Below, in pieces: positions 9,732 through 19,481 of a stretch of 64,000 nucleotides of DNA; positions within the stretch are counted from its first letter, which is position 1, and each line of letters opens with the position of its first letter. The stretch comes from a virus. The stretch is from IMG/VR virus record IMGVR_UViG_3300027782_000047, positions 44,668-108,667 of that record; one strand, 5' to 3'. The position numbers were made by a program, and so were the translations under genes. Below the pieces are notes generated by a model. It did not search any database. It was not told the origin of the DNA and saw only the letters and a list, made by a program, of their open reading frames with translations.

Positions 9732-11387
9732 ATGGCAAATACAGTAATTCAGTTAAAATATTCTACCGCAACCAATAAACCGCCTACACTTAACGTAGCG
9801 GAACCAGCATATTCTAACGTATCAAGTACTCTTTGGATTGATGATGGAACGGGTGTTGTAGCAATTGGTGGTAAAGCATATACCGATAAAATTGATGCCG
9901 CTGCCTCAGCCGCGACTGCTAACGTTCTTGTTAAGAGAGATACCACAGGTAACGCATCGTTCAATTACATTACTGCTAACATTGTTGGTAGTATTTTCGG
10001 TAACGCTACAAGCGCAGATAAGTGGTTTACTCCTAGAAACATTGGTGTTTCTGGTGATGCAACAGGTATTATTTCCGTTGATGGTACAGCAAACGCTAAC
10101 ATTCCATTAGTTCTTTCCAACTCTGGCGTGGCTGCTGGAAATTATGGCGGTGCAACAAATGCCGCAGTAATTTCTGTAGATACAAAGGGTCGTGTAACAT
10201 ACGCGGCTAACGTTCCTATTTCTTCTACACTAAACTTCTCGGGTGATGTTGGTGCGGCTCCAGGAACATTATCTCTAATCTCTGATACCCTAACAATCAA
10301 GGGTAGTTTAAACGGAGGTATTAGCACCAATGCTGTTGATGCAAACAATACGGTACTTGTTAATGTTGATAATACAGTTCTTAGAAATTCTGGAAATCAA
10401 TTTATTACAGGCGACTTGTCACTAACAGGAAGTTTGTTTATTGCTGGTAATACCACAACAGTAGATACTACAACAATATCAACCTCAGACTCTTTAATTA
10501 GACTAGCCGCAAACAACAATAGTGATCTTTTAGATATCGGTTTCTATGGCGTAGCTAATTCGAATACAAATGTAACAGGTAGCACAGTATATCACGGTCT
10601 TGTTCGTAGAGCCCAAGCCAATGAGTTCTTCTTGTTCAAAGGACTAACGACAGATCCAACCTCAAATGTTTTACCAACGGGTTCAATAAGAGGATCTAAT
10701 ACAGCAACACTGATTGCGAACTTAACTGCCGGTATGATTTCTGGTCTTGCTAACACTATTGGTGTTGTTGACGGCGGTACTGGAGTAGGCACATTTGCAG
10801 TTGGTAGCATTCTAGTTGGCGATGGAACAAATTCATTAAAAATACTCGCTAATACAGGTACTGCAGGAGCATATGGTTCAGCATCTAATACATTAATTGT
10901 CACTACGGATACTTATGGTCGTGTATCAGCTATTACAAATAGTGCAATTCAAATTAATGCATCTAATATTGTATCTGGCAACTTAGCAATTAATAGAGGC
11001 GGTACAAACAACGATTCTTACACAACTGGTGCCGCAGTATTCTATGATGGTACTGCAATCAAGACATTAGCAAATACTGGTACAGCGAACACTTATGGTT
11101 CAGCATCTTATGTTCCTGTTATTACAACTGATGCATTAGGTCGTGTTTCTGGTGTAAGCAACACCGCAATCAATATTGATACAAGCGCAGTCGTTTCCGG
11201 CACACTAGGTATCGCAAGAGGCGGTTCAGGAGCATCTTCATTCTCAATTAAGGGTGTTATTGTTTCTGATGCGGCATCAACAACTGGTGCATTGTCTGCA
11301 TTGACTTCACCAACCGAAGGTCATCTATTACAAATTAACTCATCTGGAGCACCAACTTTTGCACACCTAAATGGTGGAACATTCTAA
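9732..11387 (+). CDS. Repeat-rich tail fibre protein (MANTVIQLK-type N-terminus, GGTF C-terminus)
   Basis: This 551-residue fibre begins MANTVIQLKYS, closely matching the start of the 11984 gene, which suggests a shared attachment domain. The N-terminal region (NVAEPAYSNVSSTLWIDDGTG) looks like an Mtd_N-type beta domain. The rest consists of TANTYGSAS.VPVITTDALGRVSGVSNTAI and GGTG repeats typical of aquatic phage fibres. The middle holds TTTISTSDSLIRLAANNNSDLLDIGFYG, a block also found in the 13173 gene (SVSDTLIHLGNENESDSLDIGFIG). It ends LNGGTF. A ribosome site AAGGA lies 8-9 bases before the ATG, behind a late promoter box. Probably a minor or accessory fibre. Confidence 0.75.
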   Translation: MANTVIQLKYSTATNKPPTLNVAEPAYSNVSSTLWIDDGTGVVAIGGKAYTDKIDAAASAATANVLVKRDTTGNASFNYITANIVGSIFGNATSADKWFTPRNIGVSGDATGIISVDGTANANIPLVLSNSGVAAGNYGGATNAAVISVDTKGRVTYAANVPISSTLNFSGDVGAAPGTLSLISDTLTIKGSLNGGISTNAVDANNTVLVNVDNTVLRNSGNQFITGDLSLTGSLFIAGNTTTVDTTTISTSDSLIRLAANNNSDLLDIGFYGVANSNTNVTGSTVYHGLVRRAQANEFFLFKGLTTDPTSNVLPTGSIRGSNTATLIANLTAGMISGLANTIGVVDGGTGVGTFAVGSILVGDGTNSLKILANTGTAGAYGSASNTLIVTTDTYGRVSAITNSAIQINASNIVSGNLAINRGGTNNDSYTTGAAVFYDGTAIKTLANTGTANTYGSASYVPVITTDALGRVSGVSNTAINIDTSAVVSGTLGIARGGSGASSFSIKGVIVSDAASTTGALSALTSPTEGHLLQINSSGAPTFAHLNGGTF

Positions 11388-11409
11388 ATTATAATGAAAG
11401 GATTTTATT

Positions 11410-11973
11410 ATGGATGTGAGATTACAAAATGCTTATGTAGAGGTTTTGCTTGGCAATTTTATGGAAGTTGTCAAGCAGAATTTAATGTTTCAAGCACAAA
11501 TTGAAGTAAATAAGAATAGTTTACAAGAAGCAGAAGATTCAGTAAGAAGATTAAAAGAAGTTTCGGACGCAAATATTAATTATCAAACTCAACTTGTTGA
11601 AAAAGATAAACTCATAAACGAGTTAACAACAGAAAGAAATAATTTAAAAAGCTCTTCAGGAAATAATGATTCTTTGAAACAAGAAAAAGATAGATTGCAA
11701 AGTGCAGTTAATGACTACATGAGGCAATTAAAATCTGCACAACAAGATGTGTTGACCGCTAAGAGTGAATCCCAAAATGTTTTAATGCAAAACAATAATC
11801 GGATTGAAGAACTCACTAAATATGTTGCAAGATTGGAAACTGTAGTTCCAGCAAACAAACTTAAAAAAGTTAAACTTGGTGAAGTTGTTCAACCTGATGC
11901 TCCAGAAATTACAGTTGAAGAACCTGTTCTTCCAATTGATGATGATACTGTAAAATCTGGCGGAACATTCTAA
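11410..11973 (+). CDS. Coiled-coil structural/assembly protein ending in GGTF
   Basis: The protein has 187 residues. A long coiled coil is predicted from about residue 15 to 150: Lys/Glu/Leu/Asn-rich heptads such as LVEKDKLINELTTERNNL and NNRIEELTKYVARLETV. The C-terminal tail is acidic and Pro-rich (PEITVEEPVLPIDDD) and ends SGGTF, the same terminal tag as the preceding fibre. It lies between two fibre genes with the MANTVIQLK start. A role as fibre-assembly chaperone or trimerising connector is an inference. A ribosome site (GAAAGGA) precedes the ATG. Confidence 0.6.
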   Translation: MDVRLQNAYVEVLLGNFMEVVKQNLMFQAQIEVNKNSLQEAEDSVRRLKEVSDANINYQTQLVEKDKLINELTTERNNLKSSSGNNDSLKQEKDRLQSAVNDYMRQLKSAQQDVLTAKSESQNVLMQNNNRIEELTKYVARLETVVPANKLKKVKLGEVVQPDAPEITVEEPVLPIDDDTVKSGGTF

Positions 11974-11983
11974 GATTCGGTAA

Positions 11984-13141
11984 ATGGCAAATACAGTAAT
12001 TCAATTAAAAAATTCGGGCGCATCAGGTAATACACCAGGTACTTTGCAACCGGGTGAATTGGCTATTAACTATGCCGATGGTAAACTGTATTATGGAAAT
12101 CAAGCAAATACGCCAGTTTTATTTGATGTTATAACTGAGCCTGGCGGTCTAAATCAAGAAATTCAATTTAATGATTCTGGTGCATTTGGCGCATCAGCAA
12201 ATCTAAAATTTGACAAGACAACAAAAACATTAACTACGAATAAAATTGTTTCGGCTAATATTGAAGTTTCATCAAACTTAGTCGCAGAAAATGTAATCGC
12301 ACATACAGCATTGTATGTTGGCATTGCAGACATTTCTCATACACCTCTAGCGAACTCATTAGGTTACTTTACAGGAAATTCTTCTCCATACGTTCAAGTA
12401 AACCTTGAAAATATTAATCCTAATGGTTCGGCTGATTGGGTTGCTACTGCTGACGTTGGTAGTGATTCAACATTCTACACTGACTTAGGTATTCAAAACT
12501 CTGCACACACTGATGGAACAATTAAACCACTAGATGGTTATTTGTTAGTGCAAGGTAACACAGGTCAAATTGGTGGTAATCTAATAATTGGTACCATTTC
12601 TGGAACACCAGGGCAAGAAATCCGTGTAGTTGTTGATGGCAATCAAGATGCGAATGTAGTCTTAAAAATTAATTCTTCTGGTTTGCAGATGGTCAGAGGT
12701 GATATCACAAGTAATATCACTACAAGAATTAGTAACGTTTCAAACTCAGCATTTGCACAAGCTAACTTAGCATACAACGCAGCCAATTCCGCGGTAACAT
12801 CAGGACAAGCTAACGTTGGTGCAGGTTTAATTGTTGTTACGGGAAGAACAAATTCAGCATTTGGACAAGCTAATTTGGCTTTTGATAAAGCAAACTCAGC
12901 TAGTGGTTTAGCACAAGCCGCATATGATTATGCTAATACCGTTTCTGTTGGAGGAGGAACTTCTTCATCAGATTATTTTCCAACTGCGCCTTATGGTTTT
13001 GTTACTGAAAGTTTGGTTGCTCTCGTTTCAGATAATACATTCATACAAGGAGAACTGGCTGGACCAGTTTATGATTGTTCAGATAATCCAATAACACCCG
13101 AAGGCTTTTATTTGGAAAAAGACCTTGGCTATTTAACCTAA
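11984..13141 (+). CDS. Tail fibre protein, paralogue of the 9732 gene at its N-terminus
   Basis: The protein has 385 residues. Its start MANTVIQLKNSGASGNTPGT followed by LQPGELAINYADGKLYYGN is the phage-fibre N-terminal pattern (Mtd_N-like: PGELAIN...GKLY.G). A middle beta domain contains ADVGSDSTFYTDLGIQNSAH, a segment frequent in aquatic phage fibres. The C-terminal part has AQANLAYNAANSA and ANVGAG repeats shared with the 13173 and 26631 genes. The end (ITPEGFYLEKDLGYLT) differs from the GGTF-tagged neighbours. Only a weak ribosome site is seen, so translation may be coupled to the preceding gene, which ends 10 bases upstream. Confidence 0.75.
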   Translation: MANTVIQLKNSGASGNTPGTLQPGELAINYADGKLYYGNQANTPVLFDVITEPGGLNQEIQFNDSGAFGASANLKFDKTTKTLTTNKIVSANIEVSSNLVAENVIAHTALYVGIADISHTPLANSLGYFTGNSSPYVQVNLENINPNGSADWVATADVGSDSTFYTDLGIQNSAHTDGTIKPLDGYLLVQGNTGQIGGNLIIGTISGTPGQEIRVVVDGNQDANVVLKINSSGLQMVRGDITSNITTRISNVSNSAFAQANLAYNAANSAVTSGQANVGAGLIVVTGRTNSAFGQANLAFDKANSASGLAQAAYDYANTVSVGGGTSSSDYFPTAPYGFVTESLVALVSDNTFIQGELAGPVYDCSDNPITPEGFYLEKDLGYLT

Positions 13142-13149
13142 CATAAATA
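13142..13149 (+). promoter_or_regulatory. T4-type late promoter box (CATAAATA)
   Basis: CATAAATAGATTGATAAT lies immediately after the stop of the upstream fibre gene and 24 bases before the ATG of the 976-residue fibre. The box plus its AGAT/ATAAT extension matches other late boxes in this window. Confidence 0.55.
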
Positions 13150-13172
13150 GATTGATAATTTAAGGATATTAA

Positions 13173-16103
13173 ATGCCAACGCAATTACAGTTAAGAAGAG
13201 GAAATACAGCCCAAACTGCAACATTTACTGGAGCAGTGGCTGAGATTACCGTTGACACAGATAAGAAAACAGTTGTTGTCCACGATGGCACAACAGCTGG
13301 TGGTTTCGCTCTCGCTTTAGAATCAGCGCAGTTAGACCAATTTGCATTCACAAAAGCAAACTTAGCGTTTGATAGAGCAAACTCGGCATTCGCTCAAGCA
13401 AATGCAGCCTATAGTACAGCTAATACAAAATTCAATTCTGCTGGTGGTACAATTTCTGGTAATGTAATTGTAACTGGTAATGTAACTCCAACAACGGATA
13501 ATATTTATAGTTTAGGTTCGTCATCTAATCGTTGGAAAGATTTGTTTGTTGGACCAGGTTCAATTAACATTGATGGCATTGTTATTGGAAATAATGGTGG
13601 GCAGATTGTAATCTCTGGCGCATCTGATTTTGTTTTTCAATCAACAACTGGTGCACCTTCCGTATCATCATCGGCTAGTGCTAACATTGCGCTTAATGCT
13701 TTCAATCAAGCCAATCTAGCATTCAATCAAGCAAATACTTCTTACGGTTCTTTTGCACAAGCTAACTTAGCATACACACAAGCAAACTCTGGTGTTGGTA
13801 TTGCTGTTTCTGCATTTGCTCAAGCCAACTTAGCGTTTACGGCTGCAAATAATGCCGTATCTACAGGACAAGCAAACGTTGGTGCTGGATTAATTACAGT
13901 TACTAGTGCTTATCAAGTAAACGTTGGTGCTGGCTTAATTGGCGTTACCTCGGCGTATGGAGCAAACGTTGGAGCGGCTAGAATTGCAGATGTTGCTTCT
14001 GGTCAGGCTAATGTTGGCGCAAGTGTAATTACATTAAACAATAATATTGGCAATGCATTCAATCAAGCAAATTTAGCATTTACGGCTGCAAATAATGCAG
14101 TTGACACTTGGGTTAGAAATCAAGCTAATGCCGCATATAATGCCGCAAACACAGCAGTAACAACTGGTCAAGCAAACGTAGGTGCTGGACTTATTAGTGT
14201 AACATCAGCATATCAAGCAAACGTTGGTGCTGGATTAATTAGTACCAAATCTGCATATGAAGCCAATGTAGGCGTTGCTATTGCATCAGGACAAGCAAAC
14301 GTAGGTAATGCAATTACTACTGTAACATCTGCTTATCAAGCAAACGTTGGTGCAAGTATAATTACAACTACTAATGCATACCAAGCAAACGCTGGTGCTG
14401 GTTTAATTACTGAAGTAGCCGCACGGCAAGCAAACGTTGGTGCAAGTGTTATTACTTTGTCTAATAACATAACTAATGTATTTAATCAGGCTAATCTAGC
14501 ATTTACGGCTGCAAACAATGCTGTAGATACTTGGGTTAGAAATCAAGCTAACTCCGCGTATGATAGAGCAAATTCATCATTTGCACAGGCTAACTTAGCA
14601 TACACCACAGCAAATGCCGCATTACCTAAAACTGGTGGTACAATTACTGGCGACTTGACAGTTTCGGGTAACTTATTTATTTCTGGTAATACAACAACAC
14701 TTAACGTTACCTCATTGAGTGTCTCGGATACTCTTATTCATTTAGGTAATGAAAATGAATCAGATTCGTTGGATATTGGTTTTATTGGTCACTATGCTAA
14801 TACGCCAAACAATCACACAGGTTTGATTCGTAAATTTACCGATGGTAGATATTACTTGTTTGATAACCTACTAACAAATGTTGAACCAACTAATATTGTT
14901 GATATTGCAAACACAAGAGTTGCAACATTAAGCGCAAATCTAATCACGAATGTAATCACATTGCGCGGACTTGATCCATTAGATTACTCAAATACAATTT
15001 ACAGTAATGCACAAGCAAATACTGGTGCCGCAGTTATTTCATTAACTTCTGCATATCAAGCAAATACTGGTGCAGCCGCTTTAGCTGGTCAAGCAAACGT
15101 AGGTGCAGGATTAATATCTGTAACATCAGCATATCAAGCAAATGTGGGTGCCGCTAGAATTGATGCGAATACGGCTAATACAACTTTAGCGGCTAGTATT
15201 GCTTCGGGTAGACTTGCGGATAACGCTAACGTTGGTGCAAGTATAATTACAGTTACAAATGCATATCAAGCAAACGTTGGTGCTGGTAGAATTGCTGATG
15301 TTGCGTCAGGACAAGCAAACGTAGGTGCTGGTTTAATTGCTGTAACATCTGCTTATCAAGCTAACGTTGGTTCAGCTAGAATTGATGCGAATACGGCTAA
15401 TACAACTTTAGCCGCTAGTATTGTTTCTGGTAGACAAGCTGATAATGCTAATCTTGGTGCTACTATAATTACAGTTACTTCTGCATATCAATCAAACGTT
15501 GGCGCAGGTTTAATTACAGTTACTTCTGCGTATCAATCGAATGTTGGTTCTGCAATCGCTCAAGGTCAAGCTAATACAGGTGCCGCAGTTATTTCATTAA
15601 CATCTGCATATCAAGCTAACGCTGGCGCTGGTGATATTACTGTTACCAATAACTATCAAGCAAATGTCGGTGCAGTAAACATTGCTAAAGTTGCAAAAGC
15701 TGGTGATGTAATGACTGGTGCTTTGTCTACCAGCGGTGCATTGATTGGTGCAAGTTTAACATCAAACACAATAGCAACAATTAACACAAATGCAGTTTAT
15801 GAATCTACTGCTGTAACAACTGCGGCGGCTACTCAATTTACATTAGATTCATTCTCAACAACTGCATATCGTTCAGCTAAATATCTCGTTCAGATTTCTA
15901 GCGGTTCATCATATGAATTACTAGAGATGACTTTGATTCATGATGGAACGACTGTGTATTTGTCTCAGTATGGTAACATTAAAACTGGTGCAACATTGGG
16001 TGTATTTGACGCTACAATTTCAACTGGCACTTTAAGTTTGTTAGCTACACCAAACAATGCAGTAACTACATTTAAGACAGCCATAACTCTGATACCGGCA
16101 TAA
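13173..16103 (+). CDS. Long ANVGAG-repeat tail fibre with Mtd_N-like N-terminus
   Basis: The protein has 976 residues. It begins PTQLQLRRGNTAQ...GAVAEITVDTDKKTVVVHDGTTAGG, the classic Mtd_N/fibre N-terminal pattern (QLRRG...E..VDT..k...vgDG). Residues about 60-480 and 610-840 are dominated by Ala/Asn repeats of 10-16 residues (YQANVGAGLISVTSA, FAQANLAFTAANNAVDT). Between them lies a SDTLIHLGNENESDSLDIGF domain shared with the 9732 gene. The C-terminal 120 residues form a distinct beta domain (VTTAAATQFTLDSFSTTAYRS...), common at the end of phage structural proteins. Ribosome site TAAGGA. Probably an elongated fibre shaft. Confidence 0.8.
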   Translation: MPTQLQLRRGNTAQTATFTGAVAEITVDTDKKTVVVHDGTTAGGFALALESAQLDQFAFTKANLAFDRANSAFAQANAAYSTANTKFNSAGGTISGNVIVTGNVTPTTDNIYSLGSSSNRWKDLFVGPGSINIDGIVIGNNGGQIVISGASDFVFQSTTGAPSVSSSASANIALNAFNQANLAFNQANTSYGSFAQANLAYTQANSGVGIAVSAFAQANLAFTAANNAVSTGQANVGAGLITVTSAYQVNVGAGLIGVTSAYGANVGAARIADVASGQANVGASVITLNNNIGNAFNQANLAFTAANNAVDTWVRNQANAAYNAANTAVTTGQANVGAGLISVTSAYQANVGAGLISTKSAYEANVGVAIASGQANVGNAITTVTSAYQANVGASIITTTNAYQANAGAGLITEVAARQANVGASVITLSNNITNVFNQANLAFTAANNAVDTWVRNQANSAYDRANSSFAQANLAYTTANAALPKTGGTITGDLTVSGNLFISGNTTTLNVTSLSVSDTLIHLGNENESDSLDIGFIGHYANTPNNHTGLIRKFTDGRYYLFDNLLTNVEPTNIVDIANTRVATLSANLITNVITLRGLDPLDYSNTIYSNAQANTGAAVISLTSAYQANTGAAALAGQANVGAGLISVTSAYQANVGAARIDANTANTTLAASIASGRLADNANVGASIITVTNAYQANVGAGRIADVASGQANVGAGLIAVTSAYQANVGSARIDANTANTTLAASIVSGRQADNANLGATIITVTSAYQSNVGAGLITVTSAYQSNVGSAIAQGQANTGAAVISLTSAYQANAGAGDITVTNNYQANVGAVNIAKVAKAGDVMTGALSTSGALIGASLTSNTIATINTNAVYESTAVTTAAATQFTLDSFSTTAYRSAKYLVQISSGSSYELLEMTLIHDGTTVYLSQYGNIKTGATLGVFDATISTGTLSLLATPNNAVTTFKTAITLIPA
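13860..15690 (+). repeat. ANVGAG coding repeat array
   Basis: Many imperfect copies of CAAGCAAACGTTGGTGC occur in frame at irregular spacings that are multiples of three. They encode QANVGA units. The same motif recurs at 26800-27330 in another gene. Sequence exchange between these arrays by recombination is plausible. Confidence 0.85.
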
Positions 16104-16133
16104 TAAAATTTATCAACAAAGGGATAGTGAACT

Positions 16134-17627
16134 TTGGCATCTAATCAAGACTTCATAGTAAAGAATGGGCTAACTGTTGGCTCATCGCAAGTGATTGCCG
16201 CCAATGGTCGTTGGGTTGGTGTCAGCACTGGTTTAATAGGACCTCAAGGCGCACAGGGTGCTCAAGGTCCAACAGGAGGCACTGGACCTCAAGGTGCTCA
16301 AGGGCCTGCTGGTCCTACTGGACCTCAAGGTGCTCAGGGAGCAACAGGCGGTACTGGTCCTACTGGTCCTCAAGGAGCCCAAGGCGCACAAGGAAATTCT
16401 GGCGGTACAGGACCAACAGGACCCCAAGGCGCACAGGGACCAGCAGGACCAACTGGACCTCAAGGAGCACAGGGAACACAAGGACCAACTGGACCACCAG
16501 GAGGAACTGGCGCTCAAGGCGCACAGGGTCCAGCTGGACCAACAGGACCAACAGGACCACAGGGCGCACAAGGAGCCCAAGGCGCACAGGGAGTTGCAGG
16601 ACCAACTGGTCCATTGGGACCAACAGGTCCGACTGGCGCACAAGGCGCACAAGGCGCACAGGGACCAACAGGACCAACAGGACCTTCGGGAGCAACTATT
16701 GATAATACAAACAGAACATTAAACAGTTTGACGTTCACTGGCCAAGGTGGAAATTCTGGTAATGCACCATCAAGTTATTATTACTCATTACATCAAAAAA
16801 CTGGTCCATGGACAGGCCCATATCCAGATTTATCAATCAATTATCATACTGGCATTTCGTTTGGCGCTCTTGCAGGTTATGAAGGTTATTCTTTTTGGGA
16901 TGATGCTCCCCAAAGCACATTAGTTTTTAGAATTAATGGCTCCAGCAATTATTCATACAAATATTACTGGCAATATACAAACACAACTGGTTATTACTCA
17001 GATACAAATAGTTGGCACTTGATACCAAATACTGGTAGTTCATATGGTTCAATGCAATTACAAGGCTCAAGAAATAGCTGGCGTGGTATTCATTTTTATG
17101 ATGGCGGAAATATTCCTCATTTGATGTTTGATGGTGGCGCAAACGGTGGAATTTATTTTGAATCTGGCCGATGGGCGATGTATTATAGTTACGGAAATGC
17201 TAGTTGGGGAATTAATACATCAACAACTTCCTCTGGTGTTGCATTGTATGCATCTGGAGACATATACTCAACGGGTAACATCACAGCATATTCTGACGGA
17301 AGAAAAAAAGATAATGTAGTTGCTATAAAGAATGCATTAGATGGAGTATTAAAATTAAGAGGTGTAACATATACCTGGAATGACAAAAAAGAATCTGATA
17401 TCGGTTATGGTAAAACAGAGATTGGTGTTATTGCTCAAGAGGTTGAAAAAGTATTTCCAGAAGTTGTTAAATACATGGAAGACGTTGATGTGTATTCAGT
17501 TGCTTATGGTAACATCACAGCAATATTGATTGAAGCTATAAAAGAACAACATTCTATTATAACTAGTCAAAATGATAGATTAGAGAGAATAGAAAACTTT
17601 ATTAATAATTACTTGGAGAAAAAATAA
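16134..17627 (+). CDS. Collagen-like tail fibre 1 of 3 (TTG start) with S74-type chaperone
   Basis: The protein has 497 residues. The start is TTG, chosen because the following residues [19 protein letters not shown] align with the ATG-started paralogues at 18066 and 19471, and AAAGGGATAG lies upstream. It has a 35-residue anchor, then about 152 residues of Gly-X-Y (16239-16695). A Tyr/Ser/Trp-rich putative receptor-binding region (residues ~190-380) is not shared with the other two fibres. The end is an S74-type chaperone beginning near [12 protein letters not shown], with [16 protein letters not shown] and a coiled tail. The usual RLK after the catalytic serine region is RKK here. The ATG of the next gene overlaps the stop. 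Confidence 0.85.
   Translation: MASNQDFIVKNGLTVGSSQVIAANGRWVGVSTGLIGPQGAQGAQGPTGGTGPQGAQGPAGPTGPQGAQGATGGTGPTGPQGAQGAQGNSGGTGPTGPQGAQGPAGPTGPQGAQGTQGPTGPPGGTGAQGAQGPAGPTGPTGPQGAQGAQGAQGVAGPTGPLGPTGPTGAQGAQGAQGPTGPTGPSGATIDNTNRTLNSLTFTGQGGNSGNAPSSYYYSLHQKTGPWTGPYPDLSINYHTGISFGALAGYEGYSFWDDAPQSTLVFRINGSSNYSYKYYWQYTNTTGYYSDTNSWHLIPNTGSSYGSMQLQGSRNSWRGIHFYDGGNIPHLMFDGGANGGIYFESGRWAMYYSYGNASWGINTSTTSSGVALYASGDIYSTGNITAYSDGRKKDNVVAIKNALDGVLKLRGVTYTWNDKKESDIGYGKTEIGVIAQEVEKVFPEVVKYMEDVDVYSVAYGNITAILIEAIKEQHSIITSQNDRLERIENFINNYLEKK
16239..16695 (+). repeat. Collagen-like Gly-X-Y tract, fibre 1
   Basis: About 50 Gly-X-Y triplets ([15 protein letters not shown]) start exactly 35 codons after the TTG. 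The codons are GGACCAACAGGA/GGCGCACAA types shared with the other collagen-like tracts. Confidence 0.9.
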
Positions 17628-18058
17628 TGGCGCTAATCAGAGATTATGAATTACCAGGAACTGGTGTAACTGTTGCTAATGCATATCATGTAGTAACAAA
17701 AGTTGATGTGGATAAAAGAACACAAGATATTTCTGCACCTCCAGATCCATCAAGACCCGGTGGCTTTACTGCTGGTCATCAAGAAGTTGGAAAAGAATTA
17801 TTTTGGAAAGCTGGTTATATTGGAACTATTTCCATCACAATATGGAAAGATGCACAAGCAAGAAATGATGGATTACAGCCTTTAGGATTTTTGGGAATGC
17901 ATCCATCAGATAATAAGTATGGTGCAAGTCTATCACAAGATGTAAAGAATTATCAACCTAGATTTTTCATTGATGTAGACTCACAAGACAATTATGTAAC
18001 TCAAGCATATGCTTATCTAAAAACAACACCGTACTATTTGAACTCAACAGAAGTTTAA
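17627..18058 (+). CDS. Hypothetical virion-associated protein between fibre genes
   Basis: The protein has 143 residues, begins [31 protein letters not shown], and contains WKAGYIGTISITIWKDAQARNDG...PLGFLGMHPS. This beta-rich pattern recurs among small genes near phage fibre clusters. It has no signal peptide, membrane segment or catalytic motif. Its ATG overlaps the last base of fibre 1 and it ends 7 bases before fibre 2. It may be a fibre accessory or tip protein; that is inference from position. Confidence 0.6.
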   Translation: MALIRDYELPGTGVTVANAYHVVTKVDVDKRTQDISAPPDPSRPGGFTAGHQEVGKELFWKAGYIGTISITIWKDAQARNDGLQPLGFLGMHPSDNKYGASLSQDVKNYQPRFFIDVDSQDNYVTQAYAYLKTTPYYLNSTEV

Positions 18059-18065
18059 TTCTTAA

Positions 18066-19481
18066 ATGGCATCTAATCAAGACTTCATCGTAAAGAACGG
18101 CTTAACAATAGGCGGTTCGCAAGTAATTGCTGCCAATGGTCGTTGGGTTGGGGTCACCACTGGTCTTATCGGTGCCACTGGTCTTCAAGGACCCGCAGGA
18201 CCGCAAGGCGCAACAGGACCGACCGGACCTCAGGGCGCACAAGGAACTCAAGGCGCACAGGGAGTTGCAGGACCTCAAGGCGCACAAGGACCAGCCGGCG
18301 GCACTGGACCAACTGGACCACAAGGCGCTCAAGGTCCTGCTGGCGGTACAGGACCAACGGGTCCTCAAGGAGCCCAAGGTGCTCAAGGTTCTGCTGGACC
18401 TCCGGGACCGACTGGCGCTCAAGGTCCTACAGGCGCTCAAGGTCCTACTGGCGCTCAAGGGCCAACCGGTGCTACAGGACCTACTGGACCAACAGGCGGC
18501 AATTCAGGAAATGATACTTACGTTGCTTGGGGTCAATTAGAAGCACATAGCACTTATACGAATTTTAATTCATCAGTAAATTATTGGGGCTTCACTTATG
18601 TTCAAGGAAGCACTAATGCTCCAAATTCAACATCATCTCAATGGTACCGAGGAAGATTTTCCCTAGGAAATGCATATGGTAAAAATTATGGTGGTAGCGA
18701 TTATTGGTTAGAACTAGCTTGGCCAAGAGAAAATCCAACCACAGCAGGACATATGTGGAGAAGAAATGGAGAAGCTGGTGGCGTTGGCTCTTGGACACAA
18801 GTTGGTGCAAACATTATTGGTACAGGATCTGCTACATCAGATTATAGAGCACCAATCTTCTACGATTCTAATGATACCGGATATTATGTAAATCCTAATA
18901 GTGGTACAAATTTAAAGTTTCTTCAAGTTTCTGGTGCATGGGCCAGTTCGCCTTTTGGATCAGCTCATGAACAATTTACAATTCGTACAAACTATCCATC
19001 ATACACACTTCGTAATACCGATACTGGATATTATTGGTTAGTACATCACGCTGCTGATTACACTATTAATTGGTACGGTGGTGGAGGTGGCGTAGATGGA
19101 TCTTCATGGAATAGAAACTTCTACGTTGATATGAGTGGTAACATAACAGCAAGAGGAAACGTTACAGCATATTCTGATGTTAGATTAAAAATCAATATTG
19201 TGACCATCAACAATGCAATAGATAAAGTAAAACGACTAAGAGGTGTTTATTTTGATTGGATTGATTCTGGTGAGCATTCCCTAGGAATGATTGCACAGGA
19301 AGTTGAAGAAGTTCTTCCAGAATTGGTTATGACTAATACGGAATGTAAAACATTCACACAAGAAGTACTTAATGTAACAAAGTCGCTAGATTATTCCAAA
19401 ATAGTTTCAGTTTTAGTGGAAGCAATCAAAGAACAACAAAAACAAATTGAAGAACTAAGAGAGATTATTAATGGCCAGTAA
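18066..19481 (+). CDS. Collagen-like tail fibre 2 of 3 with S74-type chaperone
   Basis: The protein has 471 residues. The anchor [20 protein letters not shown] is nearly identical to that of the fibres at 16134 and 19471. The collagen-like tract runs 18171-18500. The tip region includes [24 protein letters not shown] and [13 protein letters not shown], then [20 protein letters not shown], a module shared with fibre 3. The S74-type domain begins at [14 protein letters not shown] and continues [15 protein letters not shown], ending in a Gln/Glu-rich helix. The end overlaps the start of fibre 3 by 11 bases. Likely receptor binding. Confidence 0.85.
   Translation: MASNQDFIVKNGLTIGGSQVIAANGRWVGVTTGLIGATGLQGPAGPQGATGPTGPQGAQGTQGAQGVAGPQGAQGPAGGTGPTGPQGAQGPAGGTGPTGPQGAQGAQGSAGPPGPTGAQGPTGAQGPTGAQGPTGATGPTGPTGGNSGNDTYVAWGQLEAHSTYTNFNSSVNYWGFTYVQGSTNAPNSTSSQWYRGRFSLGNAYGKNYGGSDYWLELAWPRENPTTAGHMWRRNGEAGGVGSWTQVGANIIGTGSATSDYRAPIFYDSNDTGYYVNPNSGTNLKFLQVSGAWASSPFGSAHEQFTIRTNYPSYTLRNTDTGYYWLVHHAADYTINWYGGGGGVDGSSWNRNFYVDMSGNITARGNVTAYSDVRLKINIVTINNAIDKVKRLRGVYFDWIDSGEHSLGMIAQEVEEVLPELVMTNTECKTFTQEVLNVTKSLDYSKIVSVLVEAIKEQQKQIEELREIINGQ
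18171..18500 (+). repeat. Collagen-like Gly-X-Y tract, fibre 2
   Basis: About 36 Gly-X-Y triplets ([15 protein letters not shown]) start 35 codons after the ATG, at the same offset as in fibres 1 and 3. Confidence 0.9.

Noticed and set aside
13860-15690. CRISPR-like array of regularly spaced GCAAACGTTGGTGC repeats
   Set aside because: The repeats are in frame, imperfect, spaced by variable multiples of three and encode ANVGAG units of a fibre; the spacers are themselves repeats.
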